Source: Aromatoleum tolulyticum | GTDB taxonomy: Bacteria > Pseudomonadota > Gammaproteobacteria > Burkholderiales > Rhodocyclaceae | Assembly: GCF_900156155.1 (NCBI RefSeq) | Contig: NZ_FTMD01000008.1 | Span: 1-64,000, forward strand | Direction of reading: 5' to 3' | Length of the DNA: 64,000 nucleotides | Position numbers and translations under genes: made by a program | Part shown: piece by piece, positions 44,089 through 53,813 of the stretch | Layout of the letters: each line of letters begins with the position of its first letter | Numbering within the stretch: the first letter of the stretch is position 1 | The notes under the pieces: generated by a model | The model's input: only the letters and a program-made list of their open reading frames with translations | Database searches by the model: none | Told to the model about the DNA's origin: nothing

Positions 44089-44662
44089 GCTCGCGCGCGA
44101 CCGTGCGCGTACTGACGGCACGACTGCTGCGCCCCGTGCAGTCGGGGCGCCGCAGTCCGGTTACACCTACCTGCTCGTGTTGTTCATTGTCGCGGGGCTC
44201 GGCCTGCTGGTGGCGCAGACCGGACTGGTCTGGCACCAGGCGGCACAGCGCGACCGCGAGGCCGAACTGCTGGTGATCGGCGTGGAGTTCTCGCACGCGT
44301 TGTCGAGCTATGTGAAGGCCGGCGCGGATCAAAGCCTGCCCGAAAGCCTGCAGCAGCTCGTCGAGGATCGACGCGGTCCGGTGCTCGTCAGGCATCTGCG
44401 CCGGATCTACCGCGATCCTTTCACGGGGCGGCCCGTTTGGGGGCTCGAAAAGGCGGGTGGCCGAATCTCGGGAGTCTACAGCCTCGCCCAAGGCGTGCCG
44501 ATCAGGCAGCACGACCTGCCCAAGGAGCTGGGCGGGCTCACCGGGGAGGTCAAAAGCTATGCGGAGTGGGTGTTCAGGCCGCTCGAGGCGGGCGGCGGCA
44601 CGGCGGCGGCGACTGCGCCCCGCGCGGGAGGCGGTGCAGCCGTACCGCCGTCAGCGGAGTAG
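44075..44662 (+). CDS. atypical pseudopilin-like protein
   Basis: A protein of about 195 residues with an N-terminal type IV pilin-like segment, SGYTYLLVLFIVAGLGLLVAQTG, in which the usual F-T-L-I-E is replaced by Y-T-Y-L-L. It therefore lacks Glu at +5, as in some minor (GspK/MshO-type) pilins. The C-terminus is Gly/Ala-rich. The start is uncertain: no ATG or GTG lies in a sensible place, and TTG at 44075, inside the end of the previous gene, is the best candidate. It is the last gene of the operon. Confidence 0.7.
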   Translation: MPSGELARDRARTDGTTAAPRAVGAPQSGYTYLLVLFIVAGLGLLVAQTGLVWHQAAQRDREAELLVIGVEFSHALSSYVKAGADQSLPESLQQLVEDRRGPVLVRHLRRIYRDPFTGRPVWGLEKAGGRISGVYSLAQGVPIRQHDLPKELGGLTGEVKSYAEWVFRPLEAGGGTAAATAPRAGGGAAVPPSAE

Positions 44663-44689
44663 CTGTCAAGACAGCGAGCAGATTGCACC

Positions 44690-44718
44690 GTTTGCCCTGA
44701 GCCCGTCGAAGGGCAAAC
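44690..44718. repeat. GTTTGCCCT...AGGGCAAAC hairpin, dispersed-repeat-like element
   Basis: A 9-bp inverted repeat around GAGCCCGTCGA. The CCCTGAGCC-GTCGAAGGGC core is like a short intergenic repeat seen many times in beta- and gammaproteobacterial genomes. It sits between the pseudopilin operon and the convergent proB gene and may terminate transcription. Confidence 0.6.
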
Positions 44719-44770
44719 GCAGCGCTCCGACAGCCTCGGCCCGAACGCCGCTTCGTTGGGGCCCCAAGAC

Positions 44771-45886
44771 CTAGCGCAACACCAGGTTGTCGCGGTGGAT
44801 CAGTTCCGGCTCGTCGATGTAGCCGAGCAAGGACTCGATCTCGCTGCTGGGTTTGCGCGCCACGCGACGACATTCCGTGCTGCTGTAGTTGACCAGCCCG
44901 CGGCCGATCTCCTCGCCGGACGGTGTACGGCAGGCGACTGCCGAGCCGCGCTCGAAGTCGCCGCGCACCTCGATCACGCCGACCGGCAGCAGGCTGCGTC
45001 CGCTGCGCAGCGCCGACGCCGCGCCGTCGTCGATGACGAGGTCGCCTGCGAGCTGCAGGTGGTCGGCGAGCCACTGCTTGCGCGCCTGCAGCGGCGAGCT
45101 GGTGGCGTAGAGCAGGGTCCCCAGCGGCTCGCCCTTGCCGAGGCGCACGAGCGCGTCGGCCTCGTGGCCGCTGGCGATGCAGGTGTGGGCCCCGCTGCGG
45201 GCGGCACGCTGGGCTGCGCGGATCTTCGTGATCATGCCGCCCTTGCTGATGCCGGTACCGGCGCCGCCTGCCATCGCCTCGTAGGCGCGGTCTTCGGCAC
45301 GCCCCTCGGCTACCAGCGTCGCCGCCGGATCCTGGCGCGGGTCCGCGGTGTAGAGGCCCTTCTGGTCGGTGAGGATGACCAGCGCATCGGCTTCGATGAG
45401 GTTCGCGACCAGAGCCCCCAGGGTGTCGTTGTCGCCGAACTTGATCTCGTCGGTGACGATGGTGTCGTTCTCGTTGATGATCGGCACGACGCCGAGTTCG
45501 AGCAGCGTCGTCAGGGTCGAGCGCGCGTTCAGGTAGCGCTTGCGGTCGGCGAGGTCGTCGTGCGTGAGCAGGATCTGCGCGGTGCGGATGCCATGGCGCG
45601 AGAAGGCGTCCTCATAGGCTTGGACGAGCCCCATCTGGCCGACCGCCGCCGCAGCCTGCAGCTTGTGCATCTCGTGCGGGCGCTTCGTCCAGCCCAGGCG
45701 CTGCATGCCGGCTGCGATGGCGCCCGAGGATACCAGCAGGACCTGCTTGCCGGAGTCGCGCAGGGCGGCGAACTGGCGCGCCCAGTCCGCCATCGCTGCC
45801 TTGTCGAGGCCGGCGCCGTTGTTGGTGACGAGGGCGCTGCCGACCTTGACCACCAGGCGGCGCGCGTTGCGGATCTTGTTTCGCAT
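44771..45886 (-). CDS. proB: glutamate 5-kinase
   Basis: A 371-residue enzyme phosphorylating L-glutamate in the first step of proline synthesis. The amino acid kinase domain shows [43 protein letters not shown] and [15 protein letters not shown]-terminal PUA domain (about 275-365) matches the long bacterial form. ATG 45886 is chosen; a TTG five codons upstream is possible and neither has a strong ribosome site. It follows obgE by 62 bases. Confidence 0.93.
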   Translation of the reverse strand: MRNKIRNARRLVVKVGSALVTNNGAGLDKAAMADWARQFAALRDSGKQVLLVSSGAIAAGMQRLGWTKRPHEMHKLQAAAAVGQMGLVQAYEDAFSRHGIRTAQILLTHDDLADRKRYLNARSTLTTLLELGVVPIINENDTIVTDEIKFGDNDTLGALVANLIEADALVILTDQKGLYTADPRQDPAATLVAEGRAEDRAYEAMAGGAGTGISKGGMITKIRAAQRAARSGAHTCIASGHEADALVRLGKGEPLGTLLYATSSPLQARKQWLADHLQLAGDLVIDDGAASALRSGRSLLPVGVIEVRGDFERGSAVACRTPSGEEIGRGLVNYSSTECRRVARKPSSEIESLLGYIDEPELIHRDNLVLR

Positions 45887-45948
45887 GATCTGTGACGGCA
45901 AGCGTGGGCTAACGGGGAGGAAGATCCGGCGCGAGGCCGGAGTCGGGA

Positions 45949-47203
<1,255 letters not shown>

Positions 47204-47222
47204 CGAACCTTGATGCCGGAAC

Positions 47223-47486
47223 TCAGGCGGCTTCGGGCACGATCACGACCGTGCGGCGACGCGAGGCGCCCTTCACGGTGAACTGCACGGTGCCGTTCTT
47301 CAGCGCGAACAGCGTGTGGTCCTTGCCGATGCCGACGTTCTCGCCCGGGTGGTATTCGGTGCCGCGCTGGCGAACGATGATGTTGCCTGCGAGCACGAAC
47401 TGGCCGCCGTAGCGCTTGACGCCAAGTCGTTTCGATTCCGAGTCGCGGCCGTTACGGGAACTACCGCCAGCTTTTTTGTGTGCCAT
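47223..47486 (-). CDS. rpmA: 50S ribosomal protein L27
   Basis: An 87-residue basic protein that begins [20 protein letters not shown], the invariant L27 N-terminus that reaches the peptidyl-transferase centre. [10 protein letters not shown] and [14 protein letters not shown] follow. Normal length. It is 22 bases after rplU on the same strand. Confidence 0.97.
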   Translation of the reverse strand: MAHKKAGGSSRNGRDSESKRLGVKRYGGQFVLAGNIIVRQRGTEYHPGENVGIGKDHTLFALKNGTVQFTVKGASRRRTVVIVPEAA

Positions 47487-47508
47487 GACGAATTACCTCC
47501 TTGGCTAA

Positions 47509-47820
47509 TCAGGCCGAGATCGCTTCGATGCGAAGCTCGGTGTAGTTCTGGCGATGGCCCTGATGCTTCTGGTAGTGCTTGCGGCGGCGCATCTTGAAAA
47601 TCTTGACCTTGTCGTGACGGCCGTGGGAAACCACGGTGGCCTTCACTGCGGCGCCGGAAACCACCGGGGTGCCGATCTTGACCGACTCGCCCTCGCCGAC
47701 CATGAGAACCTGGTCGATGGTGATTTCGGAGCCCACGTCTGCCGGTATCTGTTCTACCTTGATCTTTTCGCCGGCGACGACGCGATACTGCTTGCCGCCG
47801 GTTTTTATCACCGCGTACAT
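47509..47820 (-). CDS. rplU: 50S ribosomal protein L21
   Basis: A 103-residue protein beginning [14 protein letters not shown], the L21 signature, with the C-terminal [14 protein letters not shown]-type basic stretch (here [20 protein letters not shown]). It heads the rplU-rpmA unit and has a good promoter. Confidence 0.97.
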   Translation of the reverse strand: MYAVIKTGGKQYRVVAGEKIKVEQIPADVGSEITIDQVLMVGEGESVKIGTPVVSGAAVKATVVSHGRHDKVKIFKMRRRKHYQKHQGHRQNYTELRIEAISA

Positions 47821-47861
47821 GGTGTTGCTCCAGTTGATGGGTTTGCAAAGGAATCGCGCAC

Positions 47862-47889
47862 TTTATACGACGAGGCCGGGAATAGTCAA
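47862..47889 (-). promoter_or_regulatory. sigma-70 promoter of rplU-rpmA
   Basis: On the minus strand TTGACT and TATAAA are 16 bases apart, 42 bases upstream of the rplU ATG. Confidence 0.8.
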
Positions 47890-47960
47890 GAAAATCAGCG
47901 CTTAGGCGCATGCGACGGAACATCGCCCGGTGTGCCGCCGGATGCGGGTATTCCCCAATG

Positions 47961-47989
47961 CTGACATCGGGTCGATGTGGATCTATGAT
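47961..47989 (+). promoter_or_regulatory. sigma-70 promoter of the glc operon
   Basis: CTGACA (47961-47966) and TATGAT (47984-47989) are 17 bases apart, each one mismatch from consensus. The transcription start would fall at about 47996, at the edge of the operator below. Confidence 0.75.
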
Positions 47990-47995
47990 TCGGAT

Positions 47996-48008
47996 GTTGT
48001 CAGACAAC
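47996..48008. promoter_or_regulatory. GntR/FadR-family operator
   Basis: GTTGTCAGACAAC is a perfect palindrome and fits the FadR-subfamily pattern TNGTNNNACNA. It lies 7 bases after the -10 hexamer and 19 bases before the regulator's ATG, so binding would block its own transcription. Confidence 0.72.
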
Positions 48009-48026
48009 TTTGGGGCGGCCGGGTAA

Positions 48027-48848
48027 ATGGTGGCAAGTGAGGGATCGCGGCGCGGACCGCGGCTGAGCGTCGTCGTCGCAGGTCAGCTCGAAGCCTGGAT
48101 CAGCGAGCAGGGGCTGAAGGCGGGCGCGCTGCTGCCGACCGAGAAGGTCTTGTGCGAGCGCTTCGGCGTGAGCCGGGCGGTGATCCGTGAGGCGATTTCG
48201 CGCCTGAAGGCCGACGGCTGCGTGATGACGCGGCAGGGTTCGGGCGCATACGTCGCGGCGCGGCCGGGGCAGGGTACCTTCCGGTTGCTGCGGCGGGACG
48301 GCAATGGCGAGGGGGCGGCGGACAACTCCGTCTCCGACCGCGAGATATCGGACATCTTCGAGTTGCGCTACCTCGTCGAGGCCGGCGCGGCCGAATTGGC
48401 TGCCCTGCGACGCTCGCCGCAGGAGCTGGAGCGTATGCGCGGGGCGCTGGAGCGCATGGCTGCCGCGTTGGAGACCGGCACCGACGCGCACACTGACGAC
48501 GACGCCTTTCACGTCGCGGTCGCGGCGGCGACGCATAACCCGCAGATCGAGCGTTTCCAGGCGTTCATGGGGCAGCAGTTTTCCGATTCGCGTGTGCCGA
48601 CCTGGAACGAGGCGGGGCATCGTTCCGGCCGGGCGCGCGATTCGCAGGCCGAGCACGTGCGGATCTTCGAGGCGATTGCGGCGGGCGATGCCGCGGCCGC
48701 ACGGGCGGCCGCGACGGAGCACCTCGCCGGAGCGGTGCTGCGCCTCGGGCTGGACGAGCGGCGCTGGGGCGCGCTGCTTGAGATGAAGAGGGAGCGCGCG
48801 GTGGACGCGCGCAACGAGGAATTGCACGGCGTGGAGGAGGGGCGATGA
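48027..48848 (+). CDS. glcC: GntR/FadR-family regulator of glycolate use (GlcC-like)
   Basis: A 273-residue repressor/activator. The winged helix-turn-helix at about residues 15-80 has LLPTEKVLCERFGVSRAVIREAISRLKADG. The C-terminal FCD ligand domain has FELRYLVEAGAAELAA, DDAFHVAVAAATHNP and HVRIFEAIAAGD; His/Asp residues of the metal-ligand site are present. By position it should respond to glycolate or a related 2-hydroxyacid. Its stop overlaps the glcD start, so it is transcribed with its targets, and a palindromic operator lies in its leader. Confidence 0.85.
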   Translation: MVASEGSRRGPRLSVVVAGQLEAWISEQGLKAGALLPTEKVLCERFGVSRAVIREAISRLKADGCVMTRQGSGAYVAARPGQGTFRLLRRDGNGEGAADNSVSDREISDIFELRYLVEAGAAELAALRRSPQELERMRGALERMAAALETGTDAHTDDDAFHVAVAAATHNPQIERFQAFMGQQFSDSRVPTWNEAGHRSGRARDSQAEHVRIFEAIAAGDAAAARAAATEHLAGAVLRLGLDERRWGALLEMKRERAVDARNEELHGVEEGR

Positions 48849-50356
48849 ATAGTGCGACGGACCCGGTGGTCCTGGGCGAGCAGGAGGCGGACTTCTCTGC
48901 CGTCGACAAGGCTCGCGTGGTGGAGGCGCTGGCGCGGGTGCTGCCCGCGGGCGCGCTGATGTACGACGCGGAGGAGCTGCGTCCGTACGAATGCGACGGC
49001 CTGTCGGCGTATCGGCAGATGCCGATGGTGGTGGCGCTGCCGACGACCGAGGAGCAGGTGGTCGCGGTGCTGAAGGTGTGCAGCGAGATGGGCGTGCCCG
49101 TCGTCGCGCGCGGCGCGGGTACCGGCCTGTCGGGCGGTGCGTTGCCGCACGCGTTCGGTGTCGTGCTGTCGCTGGCGCGCTTCAACCGCATCCTGCATCT
49201 GGATCCGCATGCGCGCACGGCGGTCGTGCAGCCGGGGGTGCGCAATCTCGCGATCTCCGAGGCGGCTTCGCCGCATGGGCTGTATTACGCGCCGGACCCG
49301 TCGTCGCAGATCGCGTGCACGATCGGCGGCAACGTCGCGGAGAACTCGGGTGGTGTGCATTGCCTGAAATATGGCCTGACGGTACATAACGTGCTGCGCG
49401 TGCGCGGCGTCACCATCGACGGCGAGATCGTAGAGATCGGCAACCATGGCCTCGATGCGCCGGGCTACGACCTGCTGGCGCTGGTGATCGGCTCCGAGGG
49501 CATGCTCGAGGTCGTCACCGAAGTGACCGTCAAGCTCACGCCCAAGCCGCAGCTCGCGCAGTGCGTGCTGGCGGCCTTCGACGACGTCATCAAGGCGGGC
49601 GAGGCGGTGGCCGAGATCATCGCCGCCGGCATCATCCCCGCCGGCCTCGAGATGATGGACCAGCCCGCGACTGCGGCGGTCGAGCAGTTCGTGCGCGCGG
49701 GCTATCCGCTCGACGCGAAGGCGATCCTGTTGTGCGAGTCGGACGGCACGCCCGAGGAGGTGGCCGAGGAGATCGAGCGCGTACGCGCGGTGCTGGAGCG
49801 CAGCGGCGCGACCGAGATCCGCGTGTCGCGCGACGAAGCCGAGCGCATGAAGTTCTGGGCCGGCCGCAAGGCGGCCTTCCCGGCGGCCGGACGCATCTCG
49901 CCCGACTACTACTGCATGGACGGGACGATTCCGCGTAAGCGCCTGGGCGAGATGCTCACCGCGATCCAGGAGATGGAGGGCAAGCACGGCCTGCGCTGCA
50001 TCAACGTGTTCCATGCCGGCGACGGCAACCTGCACCCGCTGATCCTGTTCGATGCGAACCAGGAAGGTGAACTCGAGCGTGCGGAGGCCTTCGGCGCGGA
50101 CATCCTCGAACTGTCGGTCGCGTTGGGCGGCACGATCACCGGCGAGCACGGGGTCGGCATCGAAAAGATCAACCAGATGTGCAGCCAGTTCACACGGCCG
50201 GAGCTGACGATGTTCTTCCGCGTGAAGGGCGCATTCGATCCGCGTGCGCTGCTCAATCCGGGCAAGGCGATCCCGACGCTCAACCGTTGCGCCGAATATG
50301 GACGCATGCGTGTGAGCAACGGGCATGTCCCGTATCCGGATATCCCCCGTTTCTGA
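48845..50356 (+). CDS. glcD: glycolate oxidase subunit GlcD
   Basis: A 503-residue FAD enzyme subunit of the glycolate/D-lactate dehydrogenase group. The FAD-binding PCMH domain has PVVARGAGTGLSGGALP and GNVAENSGGVHCLKYG. The C-terminal FAD oxidase domain has MDGTIPR and NVFHAGDGNLHP and ends GEHGVGIEK. It oxidises glycolate to glyoxylate with GlcE and GlcF. It starts inside the glcC stop (ATGA) and is followed by a small gene sharing one base. Confidence 0.94.
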   Translation: MNSATDPVVLGEQEADFSAVDKARVVEALARVLPAGALMYDAEELRPYECDGLSAYRQMPMVVALPTTEEQVVAVLKVCSEMGVPVVARGAGTGLSGGALPHAFGVVLSLARFNRILHLDPHARTAVVQPGVRNLAISEAASPHGLYYAPDPSSQIACTIGGNVAENSGGVHCLKYGLTVHNVLRVRGVTIDGEIVEIGNHGLDAPGYDLLALVIGSEGMLEVVTEVTVKLTPKPQLAQCVLAAFDDVIKAGEAVAEIIAAGIIPAGLEMMDQPATAAVEQFVRAGYPLDAKAILLCESDGTPEEVAEEIERVRAVLERSGATEIRVSRDEAERMKFWAGRKAAFPAAGRISPDYYCMDGTIPRKRLGEMLTAIQEMEGKHGLRCINVFHAGDGNLHPLILFDANQEGELERAEAFGADILELSVALGGTITGEHGVGIEKINQMCSQFTRPELTMFFRVKGAFDPRALLNPGKAIPTLNRCAEYGRMRVSNGHVPYPDIPRF

Positions 50357-50538
50357 TGGATCGGGGCTGGATCCAGTTTCTTCTGGTAGCGGTGCCGGTC
50401 GTGTCGCTGATCGGCTCGTGGCTCGCGTTGCGGGCGATTGCCGAGCGGTACGACCGGAAACCGGGCACGCCGAAGACGCGGGCGCAGGCGGGGCGTGGCA
50501 CAAAGGACAGGGCAGGGAACAAGGCGGAGAACGAATGA
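50356..50538 (+). CDS. 60-residue single-span membrane protein in the glc operon
   Basis: A small protein with one transmembrane helix (WIQFLLVAVPVVSLIGSWLAL) and a strongly basic, hydrophilic tail (RYDRKPGTPKTRAQAGRG). Its ATG overlaps the glcD stop (TGATG) and its stop overlaps the glcE start (ATGA), so translation is coupled on both sides, which argues for a real gene. I know no family for it. It could anchor the soluble GlcDEF complex at the membrane for electron transfer to quinone. Confidence 0.65.
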   Translation: MDRGWIQFLLVAVPVVSLIGSWLALRAIAERYDRKPGTPKTRAQAGRGTKDRAGNKAENE

Positions 50539-51608
50539 GCGATTTGACTGAACAGTGGCGCGAGCGGGTGTGTGCCGCCGCCGCGGCGGGAACGGCACTG
50601 CAGGTACGCGGGGGCGGGACCAAGGACTTCTATGGACGCACCCCGGTCGGCGAGGTATTCGATACCCGCGGTCATGCGGGCGTCGTCAGCTACGAGCCGA
50701 CCGAACTGGTCGTAACCGTGCGGGCGGGCACGCCGCTCGCGGAACTCGAGGCGCTGGTCGCCGGCAGCGGACAGATGCTCGCGTTCGAGCCGCCGCATTT
50801 CGGCGCCGGCGCGACGGTCGGCGGCTGCGTGGCGGCCGGACTGTCCGGCCCGCGGCGTGCGACGGCCGGGGCGCTGCGCGACTTCGTCCTCGGCGTGCGC
50901 GTTCTCGACGGACGCGGTGAGGTGCTCTCCTTCGGCGGCCAGGTGATGAAGAACGTCGCCGGCTACGATGTGTCGCGCGCCATCGCGGGCAGCCTCGGGA
51001 CGCTGGGCGTCATCCTCGACGTGTCGCTGAAGGTGCTGCCGCGACCGGTCGCGGAGACCACCTTGCGCTTCGCGATCGGCGAGAAGGAGGCGATCGATCG
51101 TCTCAACGACTGGGGCGGGCAGCCGCTGCCGGTCTCGGCTTCGGTCTGGGCGGACGGTGTGCTGCAACTGCGCCTGTCGGGCGCCGAGGCGGCGGTGCGT
51201 GCGGCCGAGCGCAAGCTGGGCGGCGAGGTGCTGGCGGACGAAGCGGCGGACGCCCTGTGGCAGGGCGTCCGCGAACAGACTGACGGGTTCTTCGCGGATG
51301 CGGCGCCGGGCGAGGTGCTGTGGCGTCTGTCGCTGCCGAGTTCGGCCGCGCCGGTGAAGCTCCCGGGCAAACAGCTGATCGAATGGGGCGGTGCGTTGCG
51401 CTGGCTGCGCTCGGATGCGCCCGCGGCGGCGATCCGCGAGCGTGTCGCCGCATTGGGCGGCCATGCGACGGCCTTCCGCGGGGCGGACCGTGCGGGCGAG
51501 GTCTTCCAGCCGCTCCCTGCTCCGGTGATGGCGATCCAGCGCCGCCTCAAGCAGGCCTTCGATCCGGCCGGGATCTTCAATCCCGGCCGCCTCTACGACG
51601 GAATCTGA
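50535..51608 (+). CDS. glcE: glycolate oxidase subunit GlcE
   Basis: A 357-residue FAD-binding subunit. The PCMH-type domain shows LQVRGGGTKDFYGR, VSYEPTELVVTVRAGTPLAEL and GGCVAAGLSGPRR, with GGQVMKNVAGYDVSR. The C-terminus ends with the family pattern FDPAGIFNPGRLY. ATG 50535 is chosen because it overlaps the upstream stop and lies just before the conserved domain. Confidence 0.93.
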   Translation: MSDLTEQWRERVCAAAAAGTALQVRGGGTKDFYGRTPVGEVFDTRGHAGVVSYEPTELVVTVRAGTPLAELEALVAGSGQMLAFEPPHFGAGATVGGCVAAGLSGPRRATAGALRDFVLGVRVLDGRGEVLSFGGQVMKNVAGYDVSRAIAGSLGTLGVILDVSLKVLPRPVAETTLRFAIGEKEAIDRLNDWGGQPLPVSASVWADGVLQLRLSGAEAAVRAAERKLGGEVLADEAADALWQGVREQTDGFFADAAPGEVLWRLSLPSSAAPVKLPGKQLIEWGGALRWLRSDAPAAAIRERVAALGGHATAFRGADRAGEVFQPLPAPVMAIQRRLKQAFDPAGIFNPGRLYDGI

Positions 51609-51610
51609 AC

Positions 51611-52855
51611 ATGCAGACCCAACTTGCCGATTTCATCAAGGACACGCCGGAAGGGCGCGAGGCCGAGGCGATCCTGCGCGCGTGCGTGCATTGCGGCTTC
51701 TGTACCGCGACCTGTCCGACTTACCAGCTCCTCGGCGACGAGCTCGACGGGCCGCGCGGGCGCATCTACCTGATCAAGCAGCTGCTCGAAGGTCATGACG
51801 TCACCGAGAAGACGCGGCTGCATCTCGACCGCTGCCTGACCTGCCGCTCCTGCGAATCGACCTGTCCGTCGGGCGTGCAATACAGCCGTCTCGCCGACAT
51901 CGGTCGCCATATCGTCGAGCAGCGCGTACCGCGCAGCGGCGCGGAGGCGGCCAAGCGCTGGGCGTTGCGCGAGTTCGTGCCGCGCGCCCAGGTGTTCGGC
52001 GTCGCGATGAAGGCCGGCCGCGCGGTGCGCGGCTTGCTGCCCGATGCATTGAAGGAGAAGGTGCCCGACGTGCGTCCCGGCGGACCGTGGCCGAAGCCGC
52101 GCCATGCCCGGCGCATGATCGCGCTGGCGGGCTGCGCACAGCCCGCGATGGCGCCGTCGATCAACGCCGCGACGGCGCGCGTGCTCGACGCCGTCGGCAT
52201 CTCGCTGGTCGAACAGCCCGGCGCCGGATGCTGCGGCGCCGTGCGCTTCCACCTCAACGACCAGGAAGGCGGTCGCGACGATGCGCGGCGCAACATCGAC
52301 GCGTGGTGGCCGGCGGTGGAGCGCGGCGAGGTCGAGGCGATCGTGATGACGGCCTCGGGCTGCGGGGTGCAGGTCAAGGACTATGGGCACCTGCTGGCGC
52401 AGGATGCGGCCTATGCGGAGAAGGCAGCCCGCATTTCCGCCATGACCCGCGACGTCAGCGAGATCGTCGCGGCCGAGGGCGAGAAGCTGCAGGAATTGCT
52501 CAAGACGCGGCGCGGCGAAGCCGTCGCAGTGGCCTTCCAGTCGCCCTGCACGCTGCAGCACGGCCAACAGATCCGTGGGGTGGTCGAGAGCCTGCTGACA
52601 ACGGCCGGCTTCACGCTCACGCCGGTGCGCGATGGGCATCTGTGCTGCGGTTCGGCAGGCACCTACTCGCTGCTGCAGCCGGAACTCTCCAAGCAGCTGC
52701 GTGCGAACAAGCTTGCGGCGCTGGGCGAGGGCGGGGCGGCGATGATCGCTTCGGCCAATATCGGCTGCATGACCCACCTTCAGGCCGGTACGATGACGCC
52801 GGTGCGGCACTGGGTCGAACTGGTCGATAGCCGGCTCAACGGCTTCCCGCTCTGA
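51611..52855 (+). CDS. glcF: glycolate oxidase iron-sulfur subunit GlcF
   Basis: A 414-residue protein with two 4Fe-4S motifs, CVHCGFCTATCPTY and CLTCRSCESTCPSG, in the first 90 residues. Two CCG-type domains follow (GCAQPAM.., PGAGCCGAVRFH; LCCGSAGTYSL). It passes electrons from GlcD/GlcE toward the quinone pool. It starts 2 bases after glcE. Confidence 0.95.
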   Translation: MQTQLADFIKDTPEGREAEAILRACVHCGFCTATCPTYQLLGDELDGPRGRIYLIKQLLEGHDVTEKTRLHLDRCLTCRSCESTCPSGVQYSRLADIGRHIVEQRVPRSGAEAAKRWALREFVPRAQVFGVAMKAGRAVRGLLPDALKEKVPDVRPGGPWPKPRHARRMIALAGCAQPAMAPSINAATARVLDAVGISLVEQPGAGCCGAVRFHLNDQEGGRDDARRNIDAWWPAVERGEVEAIVMTASGCGVQVKDYGHLLAQDAAYAEKAARISAMTRDVSEIVAAEGEKLQELLKTRRGEAVAVAFQSPCTLQHGQQIRGVVESLLTTAGFTLTPVRDGHLCCGSAGTYSLLQPELSKQLRANKLAALGEGGAAMIASANIGCMTHLQAGTMTPVRHWVELVDSRLNGFPL

Positions 52856-52863
52856 GCACTCGC

Positions 52864-52887
52864 GGCGCACTCCGTCCGGGGTGCGCC
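52864..52887 (+). terminator. possible terminator hairpin after glcF
   Basis: GGCGCAC and GTGCGCC form a 7-bp stem around a 10-base loop, 8 bases after the glcF stop. There is no T run, so function as an intrinsic terminator is uncertain. Confidence 0.4.
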
Positions 52888-53051
52888 GGTTCGCTTCGCA
52901 GGCCTTGCGGATAGCTCACCATGGATGCAGCCCCGGCGTCCCGGTCGGGGTGTGATTCTCGTCACGAGGGCCTGCAGTCCGGTGGCGCATGCCCTACCGC
53001 TAAATAGATATGCACTGTAATATCGGCGCAAAAGTACGAGCCTTGTCGTCC

Positions 53052-53813
53052 ATGCCGATTACAGTAGAAACCTGCGTTGCGAGCCATATCGGAGATCGGC
53101 GCGAACAGCAGGACCGGGTGGGCGTCTTCGCGCATCCGCGCCAGCCCGGAATGCTCATGGCCGTGCTTGCCGACGGGATGGGCGGGCATACCGGTGGCGC
53201 CATGGCGGCAGAGCAGGTCTTGCTCAAGGCCCGGCAGAACTTCGATGATTATTCTCCGCGTTCGGAGGATGCCGGAAGCCTGCTGAGCACCATCGTCAAC
53301 GAGGCTCACCTGATCATCCGCCTCACGCGTCTGACGAGCGAGAAGGAGCCTCACAGTACCGCGGTCGTATTCGTGCTGCAGCCCGGCGAGATACGCTGGG
53401 CGCATTGCGGAGATTCCCGTCTATATCACTTTCGTGATAATTGCCTGTTGACTCGCAGCGAGGACCATTCCCTCGTGGGTGACCTGCAGCGCAAGGGACA
53501 GCTCAACGACGCCGGAGCCCGCATTCATCCCAAGCGCAATGTCCTGCTGTCCTGCCTCGGAAGCGAGAGGCCTCCCGAGGTGGCTCTCGGGCAGGCGGTC
53601 AGGCCGCAGGCCGGCGACAGTTTTCTTTTGTGTTCGGACGGACTGTGGGGGCTCCTCTTCGACGCCGAGATCGCCGCGGAAGTGTGCTCGCGCGGCGCGC
53701 GCGACGCCGCCGAAGTGCTCATCGAGCGGGCGCGCAAGCGCGGGGCGGGCGCCGGCGACAACATCTCCCTCGCCCTGATCAAGCTCGTCGAGTCCCCCGC
53801 CTCACAGTCTTAG
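53052..53813 (+). CDS. PP2C-family serine/threonine phosphatase
   Basis: A 253-residue soluble phosphatase. Metal-binding motifs are present: RREQQDRVG with the first Asp, LADGMGGH, HCGDSRLYHF, and LCSDGLWGLL with GAGDNISLALI at the end. All key aspartates are visible, so it should be an active Mn/Mg phosphatase of the Stp/PrpC type. No Ser/Thr kinase lies next to it. The start is not certain; ATG 53052 begins just before the conserved domain, and a start 14 codons upstream is possible. It overlaps the convergent corA 3' end by 12 bases. Confidence 0.85.
   Translation: MPITVETCVASHIGDRREQQDRVGVFAHPRQPGMLMAVLADGMGGHTGGAMAAEQVLLKARQNFDDYSPRSEDAGSLLSTIVNEAHLIIRLTRLTSEKEPHSTAVVFVLQPGEIRWAHCGDSRLYHFRDNCLLTRSEDHSLVGDLQRKGQLNDAGARIHPKRNVLLSCLGSERPPEVALGQAVRPQAGDSFLLCSDGLWGLLFDAEIAAEVCSRGARDAAEVLIERARKRGAGAGDNISLALIKLVESPASQS

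Noticed and set aside
48509-50623. 704-codon frame antisense to glcC-glcD
   Set aside because: Shadow; glcC, glcD and their overlapping starts explain the region.
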